Shown here piece after piece: positions 1 to 5,891 of a stretch of 20,374 bases of DNA. The DNA comes from Deltaproteobacteria bacterium (GTDB taxonomy: Bacteria > CG2-30-53-67): contig JAADIO010000029.1 in assembly GCA_013151235.1 (NCBI GenBank), forward strand, positions 1 through 20,374, written 5' to 3'. Numbering within the stretch: position 1 is the stretch's first letter; every line of letters starts with the position of its first letter. Both the position numbers and the translations under genes were made by a program. The notes beneath the pieces were generated by a model, which made no database searches, was not told the origin of the DNA, and saw nothing but the letters and a program-made list of their open reading frames with translations.

Positions 1-120
1 TTCTGGTTGTTTTTGTTTTAGCGGACTGAAATAAACCAGATGGAAGGCTATCATGTCCTTTTTGAATGTGCGAAAAATATTTTACGTTATCACCAATTCC
101 GGATGCGGCTTTAATATGAG

Positions 121-141
121 AAAGCTCCTCCGAGCTTTTTT
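121..141 (+). terminator. Intrinsic terminator of a plus-strand unit outside the window
   Basis: The sequence AAAGCTC (121-127), a CTCC loop and GAGCTTT (132-138) form a 7-bp hairpin running into a T tract (136-141). The T run lies on the plus strand only, so it should end a transcript entering from left of the window. The preceding 120 bases show no convincing coding frame and are probably the 3' untranslated end of that unit. On the minus strand the hairpin lacks a U tract, so it is at best a weak end for the operon that converges on it. Confidence 0.6.
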
Positions 142-164
142 GTTTTCGATTTTCAGATGGCTAT

Positions 165-184
165 TTTCGTTTCAAGAAACGAAA
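165..184. repeat. Perfect short inverted repeat between convergent units
   Basis: TTTCGTTTC (165-173) and GAAACGAAA (176-184) are perfect 9-base arms separated by AA. It lies between the plus-strand terminator at 121-141 and the stop codon of the beta-helix gene at 250. It could form a hairpin in either transcript, but neither side has a T run. It may help end the minus-strand operon or protect its mRNA; no function is shown. Confidence 0.4.
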
Positions 185-249
185 CCGGGTCGTATCGACC
201 AGAGAAATCCGATTTCAACTGCTGCTTGAAGCGACTTTTTCAGGAACGA

Positions 250-2073
250 CTAATTAGCCAGAATTACACTCTTAATCACAGGCACAGAACGTGTCTCCTG
301 CTCATATTCATAGGCACCAATATCAAACAAGCCGTTTTGGGGTCTTGTGACTCCTTTGAAATCATGTAATACAATTCCGCTTGTATCCATACCGACATCA
401 ATTGCAGGAGATCCTGCAGAAAGATCAAAATTATCCGACAGGACACCGACAAAAGCTGGATTTCTCCCTGTTATATTGTTCAAAAAGCAGGAAGAAATGG
501 TGCTGGCAGTGGTACCTTTAGTGCTGAACCATAAATTATGGTCTCCAGATACATGGGGATATTTGCCGGGATCAATATTAGTGAATGCGTACCCCTGTGT
601 ATCAACAATAATATTGTTTTTTATGGAACAGGTAACATGGCCATAGTTGCTGGTTGTATAAAACCATATACCAGCTTCACCACCCCCACCATAAGAATCA
701 CCGTAGGCATATATAGTATTGTTATATATCCTTATGGTACTTGACATCCCACGATCCCCTATCCTGATAGCAGCTTCTTCTGCATTCGCCTCATCTTTTG
801 GCCCCTTTCCTGAATTGAGCAAAATGTTGTTATAAACATCGAATGAGCCACTCCAACAGATACTCCCATCTGCTGCACGCGATCCAATGTTGATCCCTGG
901 TCCTCGTTGGTTTAGTACATAATTATCATGGATTTTAACGGTACCGCTAAAATTTCCACAAGTTGTTCCATATGTCTCATCATAGTTGTTCAACCCATAC
1001 TTGGATTTATTGTCCTTAAGAACATTCCAACCCAATTCCCACGGACTCACATTCGTAATCGTGTTGCTGCGTATAGAAAGATATACCGTATGTTGGAACT
1101 TGGATGTCTGATCACAACCGAAATCATGTATATAATTCCCCAGGATCCTGGCATCCGACAAATAATCATAAGAAGCACAATTCGTTGAGATTGCACCTTG
1201 CTCGCCAGAAGTACATTTCCCGGGAATATCGGTTATTTCATTACCAACTATCCTGCCAGATGCCGTTGGCCTGATACCTCTCGCTGTTCCAGGATGAAGA
1301 ATAGTTGTGTCTCCTACAGACGGTTCATCATAGTTACCTATTCTTATTACATACTTTGATATGACAATCCCTTTGGCTTTATATGAATCAATTCCCTGAT
1401 TGTCTCCCTGTGCAGTACAACGGCTGTTCGGATAAGCGGCAAAAGCCGTCTGGTTCATCGCACCACTGACCAAATAGTCAATGCGAATGCCGGTAAGGCC
1501 ACTTGAATAGGAGTTTATCTCCTGCACTCCATCAAGCACATATACAATATCCCCCGGCTGTATTTTCGTACTGGCACCATTTGTATATCTCGAGACAGTT
1601 TTCCATGGATGTACCCATGAACCATCGCCAGTGGAGTTATTCCCTGTTTCACTGACATAATATATGGAGCCCGACCGTACGGTAAACGGCAATGTATTCG
1701 ACAGAATACCGTTCACCTTTAACTGAATCTGATATGTACCCTTGGTCAACGTACCGGGTACAGAAAATGCTATTTCTTGCATTTTGCTGTATGTATACAG
1801 ATCAGCAGGACCTCCCGGAAGTCGCCCATCCGCGTTTTTCCAGTAATAAATATGTGCCGGAGCGATACCGCCTATTGTCAAAGTAGATGCAGCCTGACTG
1901 TTCCCAAGGTTACGACCCCAAAGAGTTACAATGGTACCCTGCCCATAACCATCATTCAGCCCACTACTCGGCCCATTTGTCATGTCAGTAAAAAACAAAA
2001 CAGGAGCCGCGGCATAAGCGATAGATGTAAGGCCTAAAAACACTAATACACAAAAACTTATTATTCTTCTCAT
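250..2073 (-). CDS. Secreted TIG-domain / parallel beta-helix protein with choice-of-anchor-Q-like end
   Basis: 607 residues. The N-terminus (about 1-22, MRRIISFCVLVFLG... ending AYA-A) is a Sec signal peptide. Residues about 25-131 look like an IPT/TIG immunoglobulin-like fold. Residues about 135-560 carry repeated short strands of the pattern 'I.nN.I', typical of right-handed parallel beta-helix (PbH1) proteins. The C-terminus has 'LSAGSPAIDVG' and 'DIGAYEY', hallmarks of the choice-of-anchor-Q region found at the end of such surface proteins. No membrane anchor or lipobox is seen, so it is secreted or held on the surface by an unknown route. The ATG at 2073 is preceded by GGAG seven bases upstream. 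It is the last gene of a three-gene minus-strand operon, 66 bases after the Fn3 gene. Its DNA is clearly richer in A/T than the rest of the window, which hints at separate origin. Polysaccharide binding or cleavage is possible for this fold, but no catalytic residues were identified. Confidence 0.88.
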   Translation of the reverse strand: MRRIISFCVLVFLGLTSIAYAAAPVLFFTDMTNGPSSGLNDGYGQGTIVTLWGRNLGNSQAASTLTIGGIAPAHIYYWKNADGRLPGGPADLYTYSKMQEIAFSVPGTLTKGTYQIQLKVNGILSNTLPFTVRSGSIYYVSETGNNSTGDGSWVHPWKTVSRYTNGASTKIQPGDIVYVLDGVQEINSYSSGLTGIRIDYLVSGAMNQTAFAAYPNSRCTAQGDNQGIDSYKAKGIVISKYVIRIGNYDEPSVGDTTILHPGTARGIRPTASGRIVGNEITDIPGKCTSGEQGAISTNCASYDYLSDARILGNYIHDFGCDQTSKFQHTVYLSIRSNTITNVSPWELGWNVLKDNKSKYGLNNYDETYGTTCGNFSGTVKIHDNYVLNQRGPGINIGSRAADGSICWSGSFDVYNNILLNSGKGPKDEANAEEAAIRIGDRGMSSTIRIYNNTIYAYGDSYGGGGEAGIWFYTTSNYGHVTCSIKNNIIVDTQGYAFTNIDPGKYPHVSGDHNLWFSTKGTTASTISSCFLNNITGRNPAFVGVLSDNFDLSAGSPAIDVGMDTSGIVLHDFKGVTRPQNGLFDIGAYEYEQETRSVPVIKSVILAN

Positions 2074-2139
2074 CTTAAATCTCCACCATATGGATAAAGA
2101 ACAATCACAACGCTTATTGCAGAATTTATTTCTCCCGAA

Positions 2140-2502
2140 TCAGGGTGTGCTGCTTACGACAGTAACATTATGAGGAACCGCAGGAATCGTGGATAGTTTT
2201 TTCTCTTCCGCCGTAGAAGTACGCTCACTCCCATCACTCATCACAGCCGAAATGGTGAAGTAGACCGGGTACTGCGTTATATCCACATTTGTACATGCTA
2301 ATGTCGTAGCTGTCGCATCACCGGTCTCACACGCAAGCGTTTTACCGCTCATGTCCGCGCTGTAAGAATAGTACATCTTGTATCCCTGAAGATTGCTGGT
2401 GTCCGCCATTGACCAAGTAATCGTTACGGTTTTAGATGCACTCCACACCACAGAAGGGAATAGAAACAACAAAACAAAACAAGCAAGGACTGATTTTACC
2501 AC
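2140..2502 (-). CDS. Small secreted single fibronectin-type-III domain protein
   Basis: 120 residues from a GTG start. An ATG exists at 2538 and another at 2517, but the only good Shine-Dalgarno sequence, GGAGGA (about 2514-2509), sits inside that longer frame and exactly seven bases before GTG at 2502. Starting there gives a clean signal peptide (MVKSVLACFVLLFLFPSVVWSA). The mature part is one Fn3-like beta-sandwich ('VTITWSMADTSNLQGYKMYYS...'), the same fold that begins the 860-residue protein upstream; two cysteines (in ACETG and ACTN) could form a disulfide. It has no anchor, and its end (SSTP) is abrupt for a full-length partner. It lies 58 bases downstream of the 860-residue gene and 66 bases before the beta-helix gene, so co-transcription is likely. 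Function is unknown; a structural or adhesive extracellular role is inferred. Confidence 0.8.
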   Translation of the reverse strand: MVKSVLACFVLLFLFPSVVWSASKTVTITWSMADTSNLQGYKMYYSYSADMSGKTLACETGDATATTLACTNVDITQYPVYFTISAVMSDGSERTSTAEEKKLSTIPAVPHNVTVVSSTP

Positions 2503-2560
2503 TTGATTTTCCTCCATCCCGCATATTCGTATCTGCATATCACCATAAAACTGTATTTTC

Positions 2561-5143
2561 TCATTGTTTCCTGCATCGGATTCTCACAATTAGAACAAAC
2601 ACCGGAAGCAACAGAAACAGGCCATCCACCCCGTTCCCCGGCCGACCGGACAAGGCGCAACCACCACCGCCTCCACCACTTCCAGCGGAAGCCCCGGAGG
2701 ATCCGGATGAATTTGAGAGGGGCTCTCCGACAAACCCAGGGTCCACGATCACACCGTTCGCCGTCTTATCGGCATCTCCCGTCCCGCCGTCGGTCAGAGT
2801 GAAACTCAGGCGGTTACCCGATACGACGGCACTCAGCTCCGTAAAACCGTTCCCCGTATCATACTTCCAGTATTCCACATCTGCAGGAAAGCTTGCCTGA
2901 CTGTAGATCGTGACCGTAACGCTTCCTCCGACAGCAACGTTTTCTATCTTATATTGAAATCCGCCGTATGAAAAGTCCGCCGGGAGACTTTCCGACAGAT
3001 AAGCGGAAGGACTGCTGATAAATACGGCTTCGGCAATCCGGACAGCCGAAGCGGAGACCTTCAGCGCAATCTTTCCCTTCTTCCCTTCCAATGTCACCAG
3101 CGTAGCGTCCAGACGATCCGGAACCCCATCACCATCAATGTCATTGCTCAATTCCTGGCTGTCCGGAATCCCGTCATTGTCCGAATCGGTATCCAACGCA
3201 TCGATGATCCCGTCTCCATCCGAATCCAGAGGAGAAGATATATTGCCGATCTCCTGACTGTCCGGGATTCCGTCCTGGTCGCTGTCGGTCAGGTTGGGAT
3301 TCAGAGCGATGGATGTCTCTTCAATGTTCGTCAATCCGTCGCCATCCTGATCACCGTTCGGACCGTCCGTATCATTCATATCAACATAGTTGGGGGCGCC
3401 GTCGTTGTCGGAGTCGCCTGTACCCTCTACGGCATCCGGTTTCCCGTCGTTGTCGGAATCAAGATCAAGGGCGTCGATCGTGCCGTCACCGTCAGAATCG
3501 ATGGGAGTCTTCCCTTTGTCAAATTCCGCCTGATCGGAAATCCCGTCTCCGTCGGAATCGGCAAGGTTCGGGTTCAACCCATATGTCACCTCGGTCGAAT
3601 TGCTGATTCCGTCGCCATCCTGATCACCGTTCGGACCGTCCGTATCATTCATATCAACATAGTTGGGGGCGCCGTCGTTGTCAGAGTCGCCTATACCTTC
3701 CACGGCATCCGGTTTTCCGTCGTTGTCGGAGTCGAGATCAAGGACGTCGATCGTGCCGTCACCGTCGGAATCGATAGGACGGACCCCGTTCCCCCATTCA
3801 ACAAAATCCGATATTCCGTCGCCGTCCGAATCGGCAAGGTTCGGATCCAATCCATACTTAAGCTCCTGACTGTTGGAGAGTCCGTCATGATCCGGATCCG
3901 CCTGTGAATCATAAACGGTGATCATCTTGCTGACGGTTGTTTCCCCTCCATTATTATCGGTAACCCGGAGAGAGACCGCAAAACCGCCCGCCGCTGAAAA
4001 GGTGTGCGAAGGATTCGCCGTATAGGCGGAGGAATGATCACCGAAATCCCAGACATAACCGGTGACCTGCCCGTCACTGTCCGATGCGTTCGCCGTAAAT
4101 GCCACAGTCAACGGGGCAACACCGGTCGTTTTGTCCGCGGTCATGGTCACGGAGGGCGGAACATTCGGATGATCGGAGACAACGATCGACTGTGAGGCGG
4201 TCGCGGTGGCCCCCTGGTTATCCGTTATCGTGAGCGTCGCCGTATAGGTGCCGGCCACACGATAGACATGCGTGGGCGCAGAACCTGAACCGCTGCTTCC
4301 GTCGCCAAAATTCCAGGCATAGGAAGCAATCGTTCCGTCCGTATCCGTCCCCAGGCCGTAGAACCGGACGGAGAGAGACACCTGTCCCTGCGTCGGCGAG
4401 GCGCTTACCGAGGCGGTAGGCGGCGAATTGCCCGAAGACGCCGCCTGCTCTACGACAACCTGGACCGTATCCGTACTGCTCGCCTTCCCGTCATTGACGG
4501 TCAGCTTGAAAACCAGCGTCTGACCGGAAAGGGCCGAAGTAGCCGAAAAGAACGGTGTGGCCGCAGTGCTGCCCAACAGGTTCACCGCCCCGCCGGAGAC
4601 TTGTACCCACGAATAAGTCAGGTTATCTCCGTCCGGATCGGAGCTCCCGCTCCCATCCAGATTGACCTGGATACTCCCTCCCGTTAATTGCGATTGTGTG
4701 ACCGTTTGATCTGCTCCTGCCGAAGCCGTAGGGGCGTGATTTACACTCTCGGTGGCAGTCACTTCATTGGAATAGCCGCTCTCATTCCCGCTTGTATCGT
4801 AGGATGTAACAGCAATATGGTATGTAACGCCGGCGGTCAGGCCGCTCAGTGTAAGCTCCGGATTCGCCGGGTCGGAAAGGGATGCAACCGGGACCGAGAT
4901 CGGAGAATTCCCCTGGGAAAGCCCTGTACCGTTGTAGGGAGCGCCGGACCCGTCCGTATCATAATAAATCCTGTACCCGGCAAGATCGCTGCAGGCAGTT
5001 CCATCGGCATTGGTCGTCGTCTGATCCCAGGCAACGGTCACGGAAGCCTCGGCAAACCCTGGTCGGAGAGAAACCACCAGAAAACAAAGGATCAAAAAGA
5101 TCAAGCTTTTACTTCGGATTGTCTCCATTCGTAAAGCTTTCAT
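2561..5143 (-). CDS. Large surface protein: Fn3, PKD domains, thrombospondin-3 repeats, choice-of-anchor-U, Gly-Cys tail
   Basis: 860 residues. The signal peptide is at about 1-31 (MKALRMETIRSKSLIFLILCFLVV...). Then come an Fn3 domain (about 32-133), a PKD/REJ-like domain (134-234), two PKD domains with 'WNFGDG' and 'WDFGD' (235-314, 315-411), and a long calcium-binding thrombospondin type-3 stretch (about 412-680) of 'DSDGDGI' loops. A choice-of-anchor-U type region follows (about 690-810, with 'DGGTGDADKTANGVIVDPG'). The C-terminal sorting-like tail is a Ser/Gly run, GGGGGGC (Cys829), a hydrophobic segment and a basic end (RIRCRKQ). Such tails (JDVT/Synergist-CTERM-like) are thought to be processed and anchored at the glycine-cysteine site. 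The ATG at 5143 has GAGG seven bases upstream. It is first in the operon and directly follows the riboswitch/terminator leader. Likely role: calcium-stabilised adhesin or matrix protein; the ligand is unknown. Confidence 0.9.
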   Translation of the reverse strand: MKALRMETIRSKSLIFLILCFLVVSLRPGFAEASVTVAWDQTTTNADGTACSDLAGYRIYYDTDGSGAPYNGTGLSQGNSPISVPVASLSDPANPELTLSGLTAGVTYHIAVTSYDTSGNESGYSNEVTATESVNHAPTASAGADQTVTQSQLTGGSIQVNLDGSGSSDPDGDNLTYSWVQVSGGAVNLLGSTAATPFFSATSALSGQTLVFKLTVNDGKASSTDTVQVVVEQAASSGNSPPTASVSASPTQGQVSLSVRFYGLGTDTDGTIASYAWNFGDGSSGSGSAPTHVYRVAGTYTATLTITDNQGATATASQSIVVSDHPNVPPSVTMTADKTTGVAPLTVAFTANASDSDGQVTGYVWDFGDHSSAYTANPSHTFSAAGGFAVSLRVTDNNGGETTVSKMITVYDSQADPDHDGLSNSQELKYGLDPNLADSDGDGISDFVEWGNGVRPIDSDGDGTIDVLDLDSDNDGKPDAVEGIGDSDNDGAPNYVDMNDTDGPNGDQDGDGISNSTEVTYGLNPNLADSDGDGISDQAEFDKGKTPIDSDGDGTIDALDLDSDNDGKPDAVEGTGDSDNDGAPNYVDMNDTDGPNGDQDGDGLTNIEETSIALNPNLTDSDQDGIPDSQEIGNISSPLDSDGDGIIDALDTDSDNDGIPDSQELSNDIDGDGVPDRLDATLVTLEGKKGKIALKVSASAVRIAEAVFISSPSAYLSESLPADFSYGGFQYKIENVAVGGSVTVTIYSQASFPADVEYWKYDTGNGFTELSAVVSGNRLSFTLTDGGTGDADKTANGVIVDPGFVGEPLSNSSGSSGASAGSGGGGGGCALSGRPGNGVDGLFLLLPVFVLIVRIRCRKQ
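3338..3779. repeat. Nearly identical tandem DNA repeat inside the TSP3 region (period 273 bp)
   Basis: The segments 3338-3506 and 3611-3779 are nearly identical at DNA level, offset by 273 bases (91 codons, in frame). Each encodes the same run of Asp-rich loops ending in 'YVDMNDTDGPNGDQDGDG'. The few differences are mostly silent, so the copies are recent or kept alike by recombination. This allows in-frame gain or loss of 91-residue units and so length variation of the surface protein. Confidence 0.85.
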
Positions 5144-5159
5144 AAATCTACCTCACCAC

Positions 5160-5195
5160 AAAAAAAGGCCGCCAGGAAAACTTCCTCTGGCGACC
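5160..5195 (-). terminator. Intrinsic terminator directly upstream of the 860-residue gene (leader attenuator)
   Basis: On the minus strand GGTCGCCAG...GGAA (5195-5181) pairs with TTCC TGGCGGCC (5180-5167), followed by seven T (5166-5160). The ribosome binding site (GAGG, near 5154) and the ATG at 5143 come immediately after the T tract. A terminator placed between promoter and start codon makes sense only as an attenuator. It lies about 55 bases downstream of the GEMM-type aptamer that probably controls it. The linker between them is pyrimidine-rich and seems unstructured, and I did not find an obvious antiterminator helix. Confidence 0.8.
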
Positions 5196-5249
5196 CGGCC
5201 GACATAGAAACAGAAAAGGGGAATCGGGAAATAGGAATTGGAAAAACAA

Positions 5250-5326
5250 GGGCAACCCCATACCCATCACCGTTTCATTAGTCCCGAGGCTCTGCGTCCC
5301 GCGGTTTCCCGCGGTTTGCTCTGAGC
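5250..5326 (-). promoter_or_regulatory. GEMM-I class cyclic-dinucleotide riboswitch aptamer (possible cGAMP-type, A at the G20 position)
   Basis: Read on the minus strand, the core shows the GEMM-I signature in order: AGAGCAAACC, a 6-bp stem CCGCGG closed by a GAAA tetraloop (5314-5299), then GGGACGCAGAGCC, CGGGACTAA and a closing GGGGTTGCC. These match the Vibrio Vc2 c-di-GMP-I aptamer closely. Aligned on GCAAACC, the base matching Vc2 G20 is A (CAGAGC here, CAGGGC in Vc2). In this family A at that site marks the GEMM-Ib variants that recognise 3',3'-cGAMP, known from deltaproteobacteria. A competing hairpin TTTGCT/AGCAAA overlaps the 5' side of the core. Class assignment is fairly sure; ligand preference is inferred from a hand alignment. 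Confidence 0.8.
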
Positions 5327-5373
5327 AAAGGAAAACTATTTTATATCAGTATGTTACACCTCATTTCCTCCAC

Positions 5374-5408
5374 AAAAAAACCCAGCATACCGAAAAAGGC
5401 ATCCTGGG
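5374..5408 (-). terminator. First leader terminator (upstream attenuator)
   Basis: On the minus strand CCCAG-G-ATGCC (5408-5398) pairs with GGTAT-G-CTGGG (5391-5381) around one G/G mismatch with a T-rich loop, followed by seven T (5380-5374). It ends the first leader element, upstream of the GEMM aptamer, so a transcript must pass two terminators to reach the coding genes. The 11-mer TTTTTTTGTGG occurs here and again after the second terminator. Confidence 0.75.
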
Positions 5409-5444
5409 TAAAAGTCCTCGGGCATCCTGCCGCCCACTATTTTA

Positions 5445-5533
5445 CCACTTCGGGAGGTCATGACCGACCTTAATGATAAGGCCTCACAACTCTGCGATCC
5501 CGGCCTTCCGACCGGAACTGCCTTTATCGGTGG
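5445..5533 (-). promoter_or_regulatory. Structured leader element upstream of first terminator, possibly a diverged GEMM-like aptamer
   Basis: The minus-strand RNA can fold as a closed unit: CCAC/GTGG at the ends (5533-5530 with 5448-5445), GATAA-GGC with GCCTTATC, a 6-bp stem CCGGTC/GGCCGG with a GGAA (GNRA) tetraloop, and AGGTC/GACCT. Its order resembles the GEMM aptamer downstream: a purine-rich lead GGCA, a 6-bp GNRA hairpin, GA(T)CGCAGAG, then GGCCTTA (GGCCTAA in Vc2). The lead lacks the usual AAACC (here GTTCC) and the closing strand is unlike the consensus. It is either a diverged sibling or another class; the terminator after it supports a switch role. Confidence 0.42.
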
Positions 5534-5544
5534 TTCTATTTTAA

Positions 5545-5573
5545 ACATTACCCTCACTCGTCAATAATGTCAA
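5545..5573 (-). promoter_or_regulatory. Candidate sigma-70 promoter inside the leader
   Basis: On the minus strand TTGACA (5573-5568) is followed after exactly 17 bases by TAATGT (5550-5545). The -35 box is perfect but the -10 box matches only three of six consensus bases. Transcription would start near 5538, just before the first structured element, so the leader could also be made without the sigma-54 promoter. The TTGACA may instead be part of an operator, since the hexamer occurs three times here. Confidence 0.35.
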
Positions 5574-5588
5574 TGTCAATTTTTGACA
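5568..5588. repeat. Cluster of TTGACA half-sites with a perfect palindrome
   Basis: TGTCAA at 5568-5573, TGTCAA at 5574-5579 and TTGACA at 5583-5588. The last two form a perfect inverted repeat with a TTT spacer. It lies about 8-28 bases downstream of the start point predicted for the sigma-54 promoter and overlaps the candidate -35 box, an arrangement that would suit a repressor operator. No protein can be named from the site alone. Confidence 0.45.
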
Positions 5589-5606
5589 CCTTGATCGTGG
5601 AGGTAC

Positions 5607-5623
5607 TGCAAGGCAAATGCCAA
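5607..5623 (-). promoter_or_regulatory. Sigma-54 (RpoN) -24/-12 promoter of the surface-protein operon
   Basis: The minus strand reads TTGGCATTTGCCTTGCA. GG and GC are separated by exactly ten bases, as required, and it matches the consensus YTGGCACGN4TTGCW except at two bases after TTGGCA. Transcription would start near 5596, giving a leader of about 450 bases that contains both terminators. Sigma-54 promoters need an enhancer-binding activator; a 7-base inverted repeat (5670-5676 and 5697-5703) lies about 75-107 bases upstream and is a possible site. PrsK/PrsR, the usual sigma-54 pathway of XrtA systems, is half present in the window (prsK at 8318). Confidence 0.65.
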
Positions 5624-5891
5624 TAACACCACGCAAAGCTCAGGTTCTCAAAACCCCTTTGTTTCCCATATGTTGTGTAATTATAAAAACGTTCATACAA
5701 CATCTGGCGTTAAATGTCAACAAATAATGCATGTTTTTTTGTACAATTCGCCTGAATAGCTGTATCGGATAAGATACATTCCTTGGGGATAAAGCAAATT
5801 CAGAAAACCAAAAGATCCCTCCCGGCCAATCGGATCATGTATAATAAAATCACGTAATATTCAGGCTGACAAATAACGTGAGGTCTATAAG
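5624..5891. other. Divergent intergenic region, no gene
   Basis: This A/T-rich stretch separates the sigma-54 promoter (minus) from the metallophosphoesterase (plus). It holds the inverted repeat ATGTTGT/ACAACAT (5670-5676 and 5697-5703), a poly-T run near 5734, and a TATAAT box at 5840-5845 without a good -35 partner that could serve the plus-strand gene. Together with the leader (5144-5623) it forms a gene-free gap of almost 750 bases. No tRNA or further aptamer was recognised. Confidence 0.5.

Noticed and set aside
3100-3905. Short regular DNA repeats that might look like a CRISPR array
   Set aside because: They encode Asp-rich TSP3 loops in frame, vary in spacing, and have no spacer/repeat pattern.
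5354-5557. 67-residue minus-strand open frame in the leader
   Set aside because: It lies across the first structured element and terminator, has no good ribosome site, and its sequence is explained by the RNA structure.
5610-5645. Plus-strand GEMM-like words GGCAAA and ACGCAAAGC
   Set aside because: No stem can form between them and no closing strand or terminator follows; the first word is the reverse complement of the sigma-54 promoter.
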